Below, piece by piece: positions 47,188 to 56,733 of a DNA stretch of 64,000 bases. Under the pieces are notes generated by a model. That model had not been told where the DNA came from. It did no database searches and saw only the letters and a list, made by a program, of their open reading frames with translations. The stretch's first letter is position 1. The number at the start of each line of letters is the position of its first letter. The DNA is from Mesorhizobium sp. M4B.F.Ca.ET.203.01.1.1 (GTDB lineage Bacteria > Pseudomonadota > Alphaproteobacteria > Rhizobiales > Rhizobiaceae): assembly GCF_004791025.1 (NCBI RefSeq), contig NZ_SRUO01000011.1, positions 1 to 64,000 on the forward strand, in the 5' to 3' direction. The translations under genes were made by a program, and so were the position numbers.

Positions 47188-47429
47188 CAGAACTGCCGAT
47201 GTTCTTTCAGCGGAACGCCATGCTTGTCGACATAGTCGTTCCAAGCATCCATGGTGGCGCGGTTCTCAAGCTTCCATAGTGGCGTTTTCTCGGCGGCGAC
47301 CGCTTCGGCTATCCCGGCTTCGGCGGCTCGCGAGACGTTCACATTGAGCCCCTTCGCTTCCTTCATGATCTGTGAATCGATCGACAGATTTGCCGGCTGA
47401 CGAACCGCGTTCGCGGCTATCTTGCGCAT
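47187..47429 (-). CDS. ccdA: CcdA-family antitoxin, orphaned
   Basis: An 80-residue protein. The N-terminal half (residues 8-40, RQPANLSIDSQIMKEAKGLN, VNVSRAAEAGI) is the ribbon-helix-helix DNA-binding part. The C-terminal part (WKLENRATMDAWNDYVDKHGVPLKEHRQF) is the toxin-binding tail, and the pattern N-DYV--HG-PL--F is classic CcdA. The cognate toxin frame is reduced to 15 codons, so it may persist as an anti-addiction or regulatory protein. The ATG at 47429 is preferred. Confidence 0.85.
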   Translation of the reverse strand: MRKIAANAVRQPANLSIDSQIMKEAKGLNVNVSRAAEAGIAEAVAAEKTPLWKLENRATMDAWNDYVDKHGVPLKEHRQF

Positions 47430-47497
47430 GATGGCCTCCGCAACATGCGTATATGCGCATTGTACGGTTACGGCAGCGAGGCGGCGTTGATTGCCGC

Positions 47498-49318
47498 TCA
47501 CCCCTCCATCTCTTCCCGCAGCATCTCCAGCTCGAGCCACTCCTCTTCCAGCGCCGCGAGCGTTACCCGCTCCTTGTCGAGGGCGGCGATGGTCTTCTGG
47601 AACGAGGCCGGATCGCGCTCGTAGTAGGAGGGGTCGGCGATGTTGTTCTCCAGCCGGGATATCGAGGCGGTTACTGCCTCGATCTTCTTTGGCAGCGATT
47701 CCAGCGCGAATTTCTGCTTGAACGACAATTTCTTCGCCGGGCCTTTCGGCGCGGCCGTTTCAGATCTCGCTGCGGCGGGCGTTTCGCCGGCCTCCGCCCT
47801 TGGCCTTGCCTTGCGGTCTTCGAGCTTCGAGCCGCCGCGCTGCGCCAGCATGTCGGAATAGCCGCCGGCATATTCGATCCAACGGCCGCCGCCATCCGGT
47901 GCGATCACGCTGGTGACGGTGCGGTCGAGGAAATCGCGATCGTGGCTGACCAGGATGACGGTGCCGGCGAAGCCGGCCACCATTTCCTGCAGCAGCTCCA
48001 GGGTCTCCATGTCGAGGTCGTTGGTCGGTTCGTCGAGCACCAGCAGGTTGGCCGGCCTGGCCAGAACGCGGGCGAGCAGCAGGCGCGCCCGCTCGCCGCC
48101 CGAAAGCTCGCGCACCGGCGTGCGCGCCTGCTCCGGCTTGAACAGGAAGTCCTTCATGTAGGAGACGACATGGCGCTGCTCGCCATTGACGAGAAGGTTC
48201 TCGCCGCGCCCGTCGGTGAGGTAATGCGCCAGCGTCTCCTGCGGATCGACGGCCTCGCGCTTCTGGTCGAGCGTGGCGATCTCGAGATTGACGCCGAGCC
48301 GCACCGAACCGGCATCCGGCGCCAATTCGCCGGTCAGCATCTTCAAAAGCGTCGTCTTGCCGGCGCCGTTCGGCCCGACCAGGCCGACGCGGTCGCCGCG
48401 CTGGATGCGGGTGGAAAAACCCTTGACCACGGTGAGGTCGCCGAAGCTCTTTTCGATGCTCTTGGCCTCGATCACCAGCTTGCCGGACTCGGCGGCGTCG
48501 CTGGCCACCAGGGTGGCCGTGCCCTCGGCGCCGCGATGGCTGCGGAAACGCTGGCGCATGGTCTGCAACTCGCCGAGCCGTCGCATGTTGCGCTTGCGCC
48601 GTGCAGTCACGCCGTAGCGCAGCCAGTGCTCCTCGCGCACGATCTGGCGGCCGAGCTTGTGCTGCTCGCGCTCTTCCTCTTCCAGCACCTGGTCGCGCCA
48701 CTCCTCGAAATGGCCAAAGCCCTTGTCCAGCCGCTTGGTCTGGCCGCGGTCGAGCCAGACGGTGGCGCGTGATACGCGCTCGAGGAAGCGGCGGTCGTGC
48801 GAGATCAGGATCACCGCCGAGGAGGTGCGGGCAAGGTCCTCCTCCAGCCATTCGATCACCGACAGATCGAGATGGTTGGTCGGCTCGTCCAGCAGCAGAA
48901 TGTCGGGCTCCGGCGCCATGACGCGGGCAAGGGCGGCGCGCCGCGCCTCGCCGCCGGACAGGTCGTTCGGCCGCTCCTCGCCGGTGAGGCCGAGATGCTC
49001 CATCAGATAGGTGGCGCGGTAGGGATCGTCGGCCGGCCCGAGTCCCGCCTCGACATAGGCGCGCACATTGGCGAAGCCATCCATGTCGGGCATTTGCGGC
49101 AGGTAGCGCACCGTCGCCGAAGGCTGGCGGAACACCTCGCCGTCCTGCGGCTCGATCATGCCGGCGGCGATCTTGAGCAGCGTCGACTTGCCGGAGCCGT
49201 TGCGGCCGACCAGCGCGATCTTGTCCCCGGCGGATGCGCTGAGTGCCGCCCCGTCGAGCAGCGGCGTGCCGCCGAAGGTCAGTCTTATCCCGTCGAGATT
49301 GAGAAGAGGCGGGGCCAT
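47498..49318 (-). CDS. ABC-F family ATPase (Uup-like)
   Basis: A 606-residue soluble protein with two ABC domains and no membrane segments: Walker A GRNGSGKST near 38 and GPNGAGKTT near 315, signatures LSGGEARR and LSGGERAR, and Walker B DILLLDEPTNHLD and LLVLDEPTNDLD. A C-terminal coiled coil (about 530-600) is typical of Uup, which acts on DNA precise excision or branched structures and on ribosomes. ATG 49318 is 1 bp after the thiamine pyrophosphokinase stop. Confidence 0.92.
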   Translation of the reverse strand: MAPPLLNLDGIRLTFGGTPLLDGAALSASAGDKIALVGRNGSGKSTLLKIAAGMIEPQDGEVFRQPSATVRYLPQMPDMDGFANVRAYVEAGLGPADDPYRATYLMEHLGLTGEERPNDLSGGEARRAALARVMAPEPDILLLDEPTNHLDLSVIEWLEEDLARTSSAVILISHDRRFLERVSRATVWLDRGQTKRLDKGFGHFEEWRDQVLEEEEREQHKLGRQIVREEHWLRYGVTARRKRNMRRLGELQTMRQRFRSHRGAEGTATLVASDAAESGKLVIEAKSIEKSFGDLTVVKGFSTRIQRGDRVGLVGPNGAGKTTLLKMLTGELAPDAGSVRLGVNLEIATLDQKREAVDPQETLAHYLTDGRGENLLVNGEQRHVVSYMKDFLFKPEQARTPVRELSGGERARLLLARVLARPANLLVLDEPTNDLDMETLELLQEMVAGFAGTVILVSHDRDFLDRTVTSVIAPDGGGRWIEYAGGYSDMLAQRGGSKLEDRKARPRAEAGETPAAARSETAAPKGPAKKLSFKQKFALESLPKKIEAVTASISRLENNIADPSYYERDPASFQKTIAALDKERVTLAALEEEWLELEMLREEMEG

Positions 49319-49319
49319 G

Positions 49320-49964
49320 TCAGCTTTCAGGAAGAGGATAGGGGTGAGCGAGCAGCAGCGCGCGGCCGTGGCCGAGAGCGACCTCAAGCCGCCCCTTGAC
49401 CTCGTTGGATATAGTCAGCGACGAGCCGAACGCCACCTCGACATGGTCGAGCGGCCATTTGGCGCCGGTGACGCTGAAGCCGGAAAGATCGGAAAAGCCG
49501 AGCACTGAAACCAGCGTGCCGTCGGCATAGTCGAAGCCGGCCTTGCCCGGCAGAAGGGGGATGCCCTCCTGCGCGCCGCTGGTCAAAAGCACGCTGATGC
49601 CGGCCTCGGCCAGGCGGACGGCGAGCGCCAGATGCAGGAAGGCGTGGTCGGCACGCTTGCCGCCGAAGGCGCCGGCCAGCACCAGGCCGGTGGCGCCGCG
49701 CTCGAGGGCGGCAGCGATCGCCAGCTCGCCGTCCGTCTTGTCCTTCTCGGCCGGAAACACCTGGCGCGGCACGGCGGCCAGATCATGCGGCAAGTCCGCC
49801 GGCACGGAATCGAAATCGCCGACCCAGAGCTCGGGCGTCAGGCCCAGCATGCGGGCATGGCCGATGCCGCCGTCGGCGGCGATGACGCGCGCGCCGGCGA
49901 GCTGGCTGTCGAGCCTAGGCGTGCGGACGAGGTCGCCGCCAAGCAGGATGGTGAATGTGCCCAT
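49320..49964 (-). CDS. thiN: Thiamine pyrophosphokinase
   Basis: A 214-residue kinase making thiamine diphosphate from thiamine and ATP. Motifs are VIAADGGIGHARMLGLTPELWVGDFDS at the N terminus, EKDKTDGELAI and GAFGGKRADHAF. It is divergent from the TPP-riboswitch-controlled thiBPQ importer, so uptake and activation of thiamine are encoded side by side. It probably heads a transcript with the ABC-F gene. Confidence 0.93.
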   Translation of the reverse strand: MGTFTILLGGDLVRTPRLDSQLAGARVIAADGGIGHARMLGLTPELWVGDFDSVPADLPHDLAAVPRQVFPAEKDKTDGELAIAAALERGATGLVLAGAFGGKRADHAFLHLALAVRLAEAGISVLLTSGAQEGIPLLPGKAGFDYADGTLVSVLGFSDLSGFSVTGAKWPLDHVEVAFGSSLTISNEVKGRLEVALGHGRALLLAHPYPLPES

Positions 49965-50063
49965 GGGCGTCGCCCTTATCAGCCTCGCCGGCGAAACGGA
50001 AGCGGCGCCTTGGAAACCCGGCAAACTTCCGCTTGCGCGGTGCCGTGGCCGGGCCTATGTGTC

Positions 50064-50173
50064 GAAACGCTCTAACGGGGTGCCGGACGCGGGTTTTCGC
50101 GGGCCGGCTGAGAGGCAATCGCCAACCCGCTGAACCTGATCCGGTTTGTACCGGCGGAGGGATTAGACGTTTC
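50064..50173 (+). ncRNA. TPP riboswitch (THI element)
   Basis: The full thi-box is visible: ACGGGGTGCC, then GGCTGAGAGGC (about 50105), then ACCCGCTGAACCTGATCCGG (about 50126), TACCGGCGGAGGGATTAGA. The outer P1 stem GAAACG (50064) / CGTTTC (50168) closes it. It lies 50 bp before thiB; there is no clear terminator, so control may be at translation (AAGGAGG at about 50211). Confidence 0.95.
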
Positions 50174-50222
50174 GGAACATCCGACGCCTCAATTCCTTTC
50201 AACACCAACGAAGGAGGCGCCG

Positions 50223-51227
50223 ATGCGCACGCTCTTATCCCACCTTGTTCTGGCCACCGGCCTGGTTTCGCTTCTCGCGGGCCCTGCGGCCGCGAAGGAC
50301 AAGCTCACCGTCTACACCTATGAAAGCTTCACCGCCGAGTGGGGGCCAGGCCCGGCGGTGAAGAAGGAATTCGAGGCCGAATGCGGCTGCGATCTCGAAT
50401 TCGTCTCGGTCGCCGACGGCGTGGCGTTGCTCAACCGCGTCAAGCTGGAAGGCGCGGCGACCAAGGCCGACATCGTGCTCGGCCTCGACACCAACCTGAC
50501 GGCGGAAGCCAAGGCGAGCGGCCTGTTCGCACCGCATGGCGGCGTGTCCGGCCTCAACGTCCCCGGCGACTGGAGCGACGACACGTTCGTGCCGTTCGAC
50601 TACGGCTATTTCGCCGTCGTCTACGACACCGAAAAGCTTAAAGTCCCGCCGAAGAGCCTGAAGGAACTGGTCGAGGGCAGCGCCACCGACAAGATCGTCA
50701 TCCAGGATCCGCGCACCTCGACGCCCGGCCTCGGCCTGCTGCTCTGGGTGAAGTCGGTCTATGGGGACAAGGCGCCGGAAGCCTGGGCCAAGCTCAAGCC
50801 CAAGGTGCTGACGGTGACGCCGGGCTGGAGCGAGGCCTATGGCCTGTTCACCAAGGGCGAGGCGCCGATGGTGCTGTCCTACACGACCTCGCCGGCCTAT
50901 CACATGGTCGCGGAAAACACCGAGCGCTACCAGGCCGCGTCCTTCGAGGAGGGCGAATATCTGCAGATCGAGGTTGCCGGCATCACCACGACAGGGGCGA
51001 AGAACCCGCTGGCGGAAAAGTTCATCGCCTTCATGACCGGGCCGAAATTCCAGGATGTGATCCCCGAAACCAACTGGATGTTCCCGGCCGGCAAGACCGA
51101 CAAGCCGCTCAATCCGGCCTTCGACAAACTGGTCAAGCCGACCAAGACCTTGCTGTTCAGCGCCGAAGAGGTCGCCGCCAACCGCAAGGCCTGGGTGGAC
51201 GAATGGCTGGCGGCGATGAGCAAGTAG
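50223..51227 (+). CDS. thiB: Thiamine ABC transporter, periplasmic binding protein
   Basis: A 334-residue protein with a signal peptide ending near PAAAK, then the ThiB hallmark LTVYTYESFTAEWGPGPAVKKEFE, SVADGVALLNRVKLEG, PFDYGYFAVVYD, and DPRTSTPGLGLLLWVK. It binds thiamine and its phosphates. Controlled by the upstream TPP riboswitch. Confidence 0.96.
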   Translation: MRTLLSHLVLATGLVSLLAGPAAAKDKLTVYTYESFTAEWGPGPAVKKEFEAECGCDLEFVSVADGVALLNRVKLEGAATKADIVLGLDTNLTAEAKASGLFAPHGGVSGLNVPGDWSDDTFVPFDYGYFAVVYDTEKLKVPPKSLKELVEGSATDKIVIQDPRTSTPGLGLLLWVKSVYGDKAPEAWAKLKPKVLTVTPGWSEAYGLFTKGEAPMVLSYTTSPAYHMVAENTERYQAASFEEGEYLQIEVAGITTTGAKNPLAEKFIAFMTGPKFQDVIPETNWMFPAGKTDKPLNPAFDKLVKPTKTLLFSAEEVAANRKAWVDEWLAAMSK

Positions 51228-51251
51228 GTTTTTCGATGCTTGCGCCAAGCC

Positions 51252-51535
51252 ACCCCCCGCAAGGGGGGAGAGATCACACAATCTTCGGAAGGGAGCCTTT
51301 GCCGCTGAGGACAGGCGCCGGCTCGGATGACTTGGCATCCTTCCTCTCCCCCGTCGATCGGGGGAGAGGTGGCGTGCGAAGCTCGACGGAGTGGGGGTCG
51401 ACCTTGGCGCGCATCAAGACGATGCTTGCACGCGATCCTCTTTCCTGTGTCCGCTGCGGCGGTTTCCAGGTGGTTCCCCCACTCCGTCGCCGCTTCGCGG
51501 CGCCACCTCTCCCCCCTCCGGAGGGAGAGGAAAGC
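51252..51535. repeat. Mosaic of palindromes inside the thiB-thiP gap
   Basis: The 411-bp gap holds no gene. It contains CCCCCCGCAAGGGGGG (51253-51268), CCTCTCCCCC/GGGGGAGAGG (about 51342-51368), CGACGGAGTGGGGG (51383) inverted at 51476-51489, and CCTCTCCC.../GGGAGAGG near 51508-51532. The unit is probably one nested interspersed element inserted in the operon. Confidence 0.7.
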
Positions 51536-51638
51536 AGCCTCCGCGGGGGAGATGGCCGGCAGGACAGAGGGGGGCGCGAAGGAACTCGACGTTCATTGAG
51601 TTCGAGCCAACCAGCCATCCGGAGACTGGTGGTGCAGC

Positions 51639-53249
51639 GTGCAGCTCGCGCCTCGCTCTGACCCCCGTATCACCGCCGGCATCGCCGCGCTAGGCGCCAT
51701 CACCTTGCTGATCGGCGGGGCGTTTGCCGGCCTTGTCATCGAAGGCGCGCATGATTTCTCCGGCGCCGCCTCGGCCTTCGATCCCTATCTGCTACGCGTC
51801 GTGCGCTTCACGCTGTGGCAGGCGCTGTTGTCGACGCTGCTTTCCGTCGTGCCGGCGCTGTTCGTCGCACGGGCGCTCGCCCGGCATCCGCGGTTTCCGG
51901 GCCGCGGGCTGATCCTGCAGCTCTTCGCCCTGCCGCTGGCGCTGCCGGCGATCGTTGCGGCGCTCGGGATCCTGGCGCTCTACGGCAGCGCCGGCTATTT
52001 CGCCGGCCTGCTCGGCGGTCGGGATTGGCCGGGCATCTACGGACTGTCCGGCATCCTCGTCGCCCATGTCTTCTTCAACCTGCCTTTGGCCACGCGCCTG
52101 TTCCTCGAGGCGCTGGGCACTGTGCCGGCCAATCACTGGCGGTTGGCAAGCCAGCTCGGCATGGGCGTCAGGCACGCCTTCCGGCTGATCGAGTGGCCGG
52201 CGCTGCGGGCGGCGCTGCCCGGCGTCGCCGGGCTGGTGTTCATGCTGTGCATCACCTCCTTCACCATCGTGCTGACGCTCGGCGGCGGGCCGGCCGCCAC
52301 GACGCTGGAGGTCGCCATCTACCAGGCGCTGCGCTTCGATTTCGATCCGGCGCGGGCGGTGACGCTGACGCTGCTGCAGATCGCGCTGACCTTTGCCGTG
52401 GTGCTGGCGCTGACGCGGCTCGGCGCCAACACGGCCGGCGACGCCAACCTGCCGGTGGCGGCGCGTCGGTACCTTTCGGCGAGCCCCACGGAAACCTTGC
52501 TGAACGCGGCCCTGATCGTGCTCGCCCTGCTGTTCGTGGCCGGCCCGATGGCGGCGACGGTCGCGGCGGGCCTTGGCGCCGACCTTGGCCGGCTGGCCGG
52601 CGAGGGCGCGGTGCGACAGGCGACGCTGACCAGCGTGGTGCTGGCCTTCCTGTCGGCGTCGCTCGCGGTGACGATGTCGCTGGCGCTGATCGCGGCGCGC
52701 CGGGCGCTGGCCCTTAAACGCCGTGCCGGCCGCAAGACATTGCTGGAACATGCAGCGGATACCGGCGCCGGCTTCGTCCTCGTCGTGCCGCCCATCGTCG
52801 TCGGCGCCGGCTGGTTCCTGCTCTTGCGCACGGTCAGCGACGTCTTTGCCATTGCCCCGCTGATGGTCGTCACCGTCAACGCGGTGATGGCGATGCCCTT
52901 CGCCATCCGCGCGATCCGCCCCGCCTATGACGCGGCAAGCGAACGCCACGAAAGGCTCTGCCTGCTGCTCGGCATATCCGGCTGGAACCGGCTCAGCCTG
53001 ATCGACTGGCCGTCGCTCAGGCGGCCGCTCGCCACCGGCTTCGCCTTCGCCATGGCGCTGTCGCTCGGCGATCTCGGCGTCATCGCGCTGTTCGGCAGCG
53101 ATTCCGTGCAGACCTTGCCCTATCTTCTCTTGGCGCGCATGGGCAGCTATCGCACCGCCGACGCCGCCGGCCTGGCGCTGCTGCTCGGCCTCGTCTGCCT
53201 GGCGCTGGTGCTTGCCGCCGACCGGCTCGGGCGCGGGGAGAGATCATGA
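51639..53249 (+). CDS. thiP: Thiamine ABC transporter permease
   Basis: A 536-residue protein starting at GTG, with about twelve helices in two fused permease halves. EAA-type loops are near residue 170 (NHWRLASQLGMGVRHAFRLI) and near 440-455 (RLCLLLGISGWNRLSLIDWP). A normal ThiP layout. It overlaps thiQ by four bases (ATGA). Confidence 0.94.
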   Translation: MQLAPRSDPRITAGIAALGAITLLIGGAFAGLVIEGAHDFSGAASAFDPYLLRVVRFTLWQALLSTLLSVVPALFVARALARHPRFPGRGLILQLFALPLALPAIVAALGILALYGSAGYFAGLLGGRDWPGIYGLSGILVAHVFFNLPLATRLFLEALGTVPANHWRLASQLGMGVRHAFRLIEWPALRAALPGVAGLVFMLCITSFTIVLTLGGGPAATTLEVAIYQALRFDFDPARAVTLTLLQIALTFAVVLALTRLGANTAGDANLPVAARRYLSASPTETLLNAALIVLALLFVAGPMAATVAAGLGADLGRLAGEGAVRQATLTSVVLAFLSASLAVTMSLALIAARRALALKRRAGRKTLLEHAADTGAGFVLVVPPIVVGAGWFLLLRTVSDVFAIAPLMVVTVNAVMAMPFAIRAIRPAYDAASERHERLCLLLGISGWNRLSLIDWPSLRRPLATGFAFAMALSLGDLGVIALFGSDSVQTLPYLLLARMGSYRTADAAGLALLLGLVCLALVLAADRLGRGERS

Positions 53250-54016
53250 TGCCGGCGAACGAAAGCAGGGCGAAAGGGGTGACGGTTCGGCTGGAGGACG
53301 TGTCATTCGACTATGGCGAAGCGCCGTTCCGTTTCGACGTCGGGTTCGCCGCCGCGAAGATCACCGCCATCATGGGGCCGAGCGGTTCGGGAAAGTCGAC
53401 GCTGCTCAACCTTGTGGCCGGTTTCGAGGCGCCGCGTTCGGGGCGCGTGCTGATCGACGGCAGCGATGTCAGCGCCGCGCCGCCTTCGGCACGGCCGGTC
53501 TCGATGGTTTTCCAGGAGAACAATCTGTTCGCCCATCTTTCGGTGGAGCGCAATGTCGGGCTCGGCCGCTCGCCATCGCTCAGCCTCGGCGATGCCGACC
53601 ATGCGGCGATTGCCGAGGCGCTGGCGCGTGTCGGCCTTGCCGGCAAGGAGAGGCGGCTGCCGCGCGAGCTTTCCGGCGGCGAGCGGCAGCGGGTTGCGCT
53701 GGCGCGTGTGCTGGTGCGCGACCGGCCGGTGCTCTTGCTCGACGAGCCGTTCGCCTCGCTCGGACCGGCGCTGCGCGACGACATGCTCGATCTGCTCGCC
53801 AACGTCCATACCGAACGGCAGATGACGGTGCTGTTCGTCACGCACCAGCCCGAGGATGCGCGCCGCATCGGCCAGGACATGGTGTTCCTCGACAACCACA
53901 CGGTCGCCGCGACAGGGACGGCGGCCGATTTCTTCGACGGCTCTGGACCGGACGCCTTCCGGCGCTATGTCGGCATGGACGCGGCCAAAGGGTCGCGCCT
54001 CGACGACCGCGGATGA
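53246..54016 (+). CDS. thiQ: Thiamine ABC transporter ATP-binding protein
   Basis: A 256-residue ATPase. Walker A is GPSGSGKST near 37-45, Q-loop VFQENNLFAHL, signature LSGGERQRVALARVL, Walker B LLLDEPFASLGP and H-loop VTHQPEDA. It completes the ThiBPQ importer. Confidence 0.95.
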   Translation: MMPANESRAKGVTVRLEDVSFDYGEAPFRFDVGFAAAKITAIMGPSGSGKSTLLNLVAGFEAPRSGRVLIDGSDVSAAPPSARPVSMVFQENNLFAHLSVERNVGLGRSPSLSLGDADHAAIAEALARVGLAGKERRLPRELSGGERQRVALARVLVRDRPVLLLDEPFASLGPALRDDMLDLLANVHTERQMTVLFVTHQPEDARRIGQDMVFLDNHTVAATGTAADFFDGSGPDAFRRYVGMDAAKGSRLDDRG

Positions 54017-54274
54017 GGCGCTGGGGTTCTGTTCGATGCAGGCCGTTGCCTCAAAACCACAGTGCATTTTCGGGCGGCATGCATCGCCGCCGGATCATGG
54101 CATGTTGCCCGGAAGCGGACATAATTTACGCTCAAACCGGGTTTGGGTGATGCAGCGTTTGCTTGCCTTGACTGGAGGAGTATGGCTAGGTCCGCCCATA
54201 CTGGTCCGGCACAGGCCGTGATTTGCCCGCAAAGATTTGGAAAGGAAGCCGATCTGCCGACCGGCAAGCATAGA

Positions 54275-55750
54275 GTGCTGACGAAACCGCTGGCGCGTCT
54301 CCTCGCGTTGGCCGGCCTTGCCGTGGCGCTGGCCAGCTGCCAGATGTTCACGCCGCCGGATGTGCAGGAATCCGGTTTCCAGCCGTCCGACAAGCCGATC
54401 ACCGTCGACAATGTCGTCGCCAACTCGAAGCTTGCCGAAATGGCGAAGGCGCAGCACCCGCGCATCCTTGCCACCTATGGCGGCGAATATTCCGATCCCA
54501 AGCTCGAGCGCATGGTGGCCAAGGTCGTCGGCAGCCTGACGGTGGTGTCGGCCAATCCGACCCAGACCTATCGCATCACCATCCTCAATTCCCCCAACGT
54601 CAACGCCTTCGCGCTGCCCGGCGGCTACCTCTATGTCACCCGCGGCCTGCTGGCGCTGGCCAATGATTCGTCCGAGCTCGCCGCCGTCATCGCGCACGAG
54701 ATGGGCCATGTCACCGCCAATCACGGCCTGCAGCGCCAGCAGCTCGAAGCCGAGGAAGGCTTGGCGACCAAGGTGGTGTCGGATGTGCTGGGCGACAGCC
54801 CGACCGCCAAGGCGGCGCTCATCCGCGGCAAGCTGAGGCTCGCCCAGTTCTCGCGCAACCAGGAACTGCAGGCCGACGCCATCGGCATCAAGTCGATCGG
54901 CGAGGCCGGTTATGATCCGTACGCCGCCGGCCGCTTCCTGCAGTCGATGTCGGCCTATACCGATTTCCGCTCGATCAGCGGCGCCACCGATGCCAGCCTC
55001 GACTTCCTGGCCACGCATCCAAACACGCCGCAGCGCATCGAGCTTGCCCAGCGGCTTGCCCGCAACTTCGGCCCGCCGGGCATCGGCACGCGCGACCGCG
55101 ACGCCTTCCTGGCCGGCATTGACGGGCTGCTCTACGGCGACACGCCGGAAGAGGGCTATGTGCGCGGCCAGACCTTCCTGCATCCGGGCCTCGGCGTGTC
55201 GTTCACGGTGCCCGACGGCTTTGTCATCGACAATTCGGCGGCGGCGGTGACGGCGACCGGCCCTGGCGACATGGCGATCCGCTTCGATGGCGTCTCGATC
55301 GACAGGTCGCGGGCGCTGACCGACTATATCCGCAGCGGCTGGGTGGCCGGCCTCGACGATGCCAGCGTTCGCCAGGAAACCATCAATGGCAACGAGGCGG
55401 CCGTGGCGCATGCCGGCGCCGACGGCTGGCAGTTCGACATCGCTGTGATCCGCGCCGGCGGCCAGGTCTACCGGCTGCTGACGGCGGCACCTTCGGCCAG
55501 CACCGCGCTGGAGCCGGTGGCGCGCTCGGTCAGCGGCTCGTTCCGCATCCTGAGCGCTGCCGAGAAGGCGGCGCTGAAGCCGCTGCATATCCGCGTCGTC
55601 ACAGTCCAGGCCGGGCAGACCATGGGCTCGCTCGCCGCGCAGATGGTCGGCGTGGACCGCAAGCTCGACCTGTTCAGGGTGCTCAACGCGCTATCGCCGG
55701 GCGCCGCCGTCTCGACCGGCGACAAGGTCAAGATCGTCACCGACAGATAG
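54275..55750 (+). CDS. M48-family metalloprotease, lipoprotein
   Basis: A protein of about 491 residues starting at GTG. Lipobox LASC (Cys near 24) predicts a lipoprotein. The zinc site is HEMGHVTANHG (near 145) with the third ligand in QELQADAIGI. After the protease domain comes a beta-rich region (about 300-430) and a C-terminal LysM-like segment (VVTVQAGQTMGSLAAQMVG). It is related to the BepA/LoiP group that maintains the outer membrane. A longer ORF to 54143 would lose the lipobox context. Confidence 0.85.
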   Translation: MLTKPLARLLALAGLAVALASCQMFTPPDVQESGFQPSDKPITVDNVVANSKLAEMAKAQHPRILATYGGEYSDPKLERMVAKVVGSLTVVSANPTQTYRITILNSPNVNAFALPGGYLYVTRGLLALANDSSELAAVIAHEMGHVTANHGLQRQQLEAEEGLATKVVSDVLGDSPTAKAALIRGKLRLAQFSRNQELQADAIGIKSIGEAGYDPYAAGRFLQSMSAYTDFRSISGATDASLDFLATHPNTPQRIELAQRLARNFGPPGIGTRDRDAFLAGIDGLLYGDTPEEGYVRGQTFLHPGLGVSFTVPDGFVIDNSAAAVTATGPGDMAIRFDGVSIDRSRALTDYIRSGWVAGLDDASVRQETINGNEAAVAHAGADGWQFDIAVIRAGGQVYRLLTAAPSASTALEPVARSVSGSFRILSAAEKAALKPLHIRVVTVQAGQTMGSLAAQMVGVDRKLDLFRVLNALSPGAAVSTGDKVKIVTDR

Positions 55751-55767
55751 GCTGGGGCAGACAGAAG

Positions 55768-56631
55768 TCAGGCGGCGGTCGCCAGGAATTCAGGATTCTG
55801 CTCGACCAGCGCGACTTTCAGCTTTTCCATGGCGCGGGCCTCGATCTGACGGACGCGCTCCTTGGAGATGCCGAGCGCCTCGCCGAGCGCTTCCAGCGTC
55901 GCGCCCTCGTCGGTCAGCCGGCGCTCCTCGATGATCCTCAGCTCGCGCGCGTTGAGCGCGCCGAGCGCCGCCTTCAGCCACAGCGAGCGGCGTTCGATGT
56001 CGATCGTGTCGCCGACGACCTCGTCCGGCAGCGGATCGTCCGAAATCAGGAAATCCATGCGCTCGGCCGGACCGGAATCATCGCCAAGCGGCGCATTGAG
56101 CGAGCTGTCCGGAGCCGACAGGCGCGAATCCATCATCGCCACGTCGGCTTCCGGCACGCCGAGTGCCGCCGACACCTCGCGATAGAGCGAGGCGTTGGAA
56201 ATCGGCTCGGCGCCGTTCGCCAGCCGGGCGCGCAAACGCCTGAGATTGAAGAACAGCGCCTTCTGCGCCGAGCTGGTGCCACCGCGCACGATCGACCAGT
56301 TGCGCAGGATGTAGTCCTGCATCGAGGCGCGAATCCACCAGGTGGCATAGGTCGAGAAGCGCACTTCGCGTTCCGGCTCGAAACGGGCGGCTGCTTCCAG
56401 CAGGCCGACATGACCCTCCTGAATCAGGTCGCCGAGCGGCAGGCCGTAATGGCGGAACCGCGAGGCCATGGAGATGACCAGCCGCATATGGGCGACCGTG
56501 ATGCGGTGCAGCGCGTGCTGGTCGTTGTCCTCCTTCCAGCGCAACGCCAGGAGATGCTCTTCCTCGCGCTCGAGATAGGGAGCCTTCATCGCCGCGCGGA
56601 CCATGGTCCGTCCTGCCGTGTCGTCGATCAT
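55768..56631 (-). CDS. rpoH2: RNA polymerase sigma-32 factor (RpoH2-type)
   Basis: A 287-residue sigma-70-family factor. Region 2 carries HMRLVISMASRFRHYGLPLGDLIQEG and RFSTYATWWIRASMQDYILRNWSIVR, the RpoH box QKALFFNLRRLR follows, and region 4 ends in a helix-turn-helix (TLEALGEALGISKERVRQIEARA). Assignment as the second rhizobial RpoH rests on the EcfG-type promoter upstream and on rhizobial precedent. ATG 56631 is chosen; 56643 is an alternative. It is convergent with the M48 gene. Confidence 0.88.
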   Translation of the reverse strand: MIDDTAGRTMVRAAMKAPYLEREEEHLLALRWKEDNDQHALHRITVAHMRLVISMASRFRHYGLPLGDLIQEGHVGLLEAAARFEPEREVRFSTYATWWIRASMQDYILRNWSIVRGGTSSAQKALFFNLRRLRARLANGAEPISNASLYREVSAALGVPEADVAMMDSRLSAPDSSLNAPLGDDSGPAERMDFLISDDPLPDEVVGDTIDIERRSLWLKAALGALNARELRIIEERRLTDEGATLEALGEALGISKERVRQIEARAMEKLKVALVEQNPEFLATAA

Positions 56632-56733
56632 GCCGCGCTCCATTTTCCGATATCGCGGACATTCCGGTGTCCGGATACCATCCCTGGCGTCAGCGGCGGT
56701 TGAAATGGCGGCGCCGCGCCCTACAAAGCCAAG

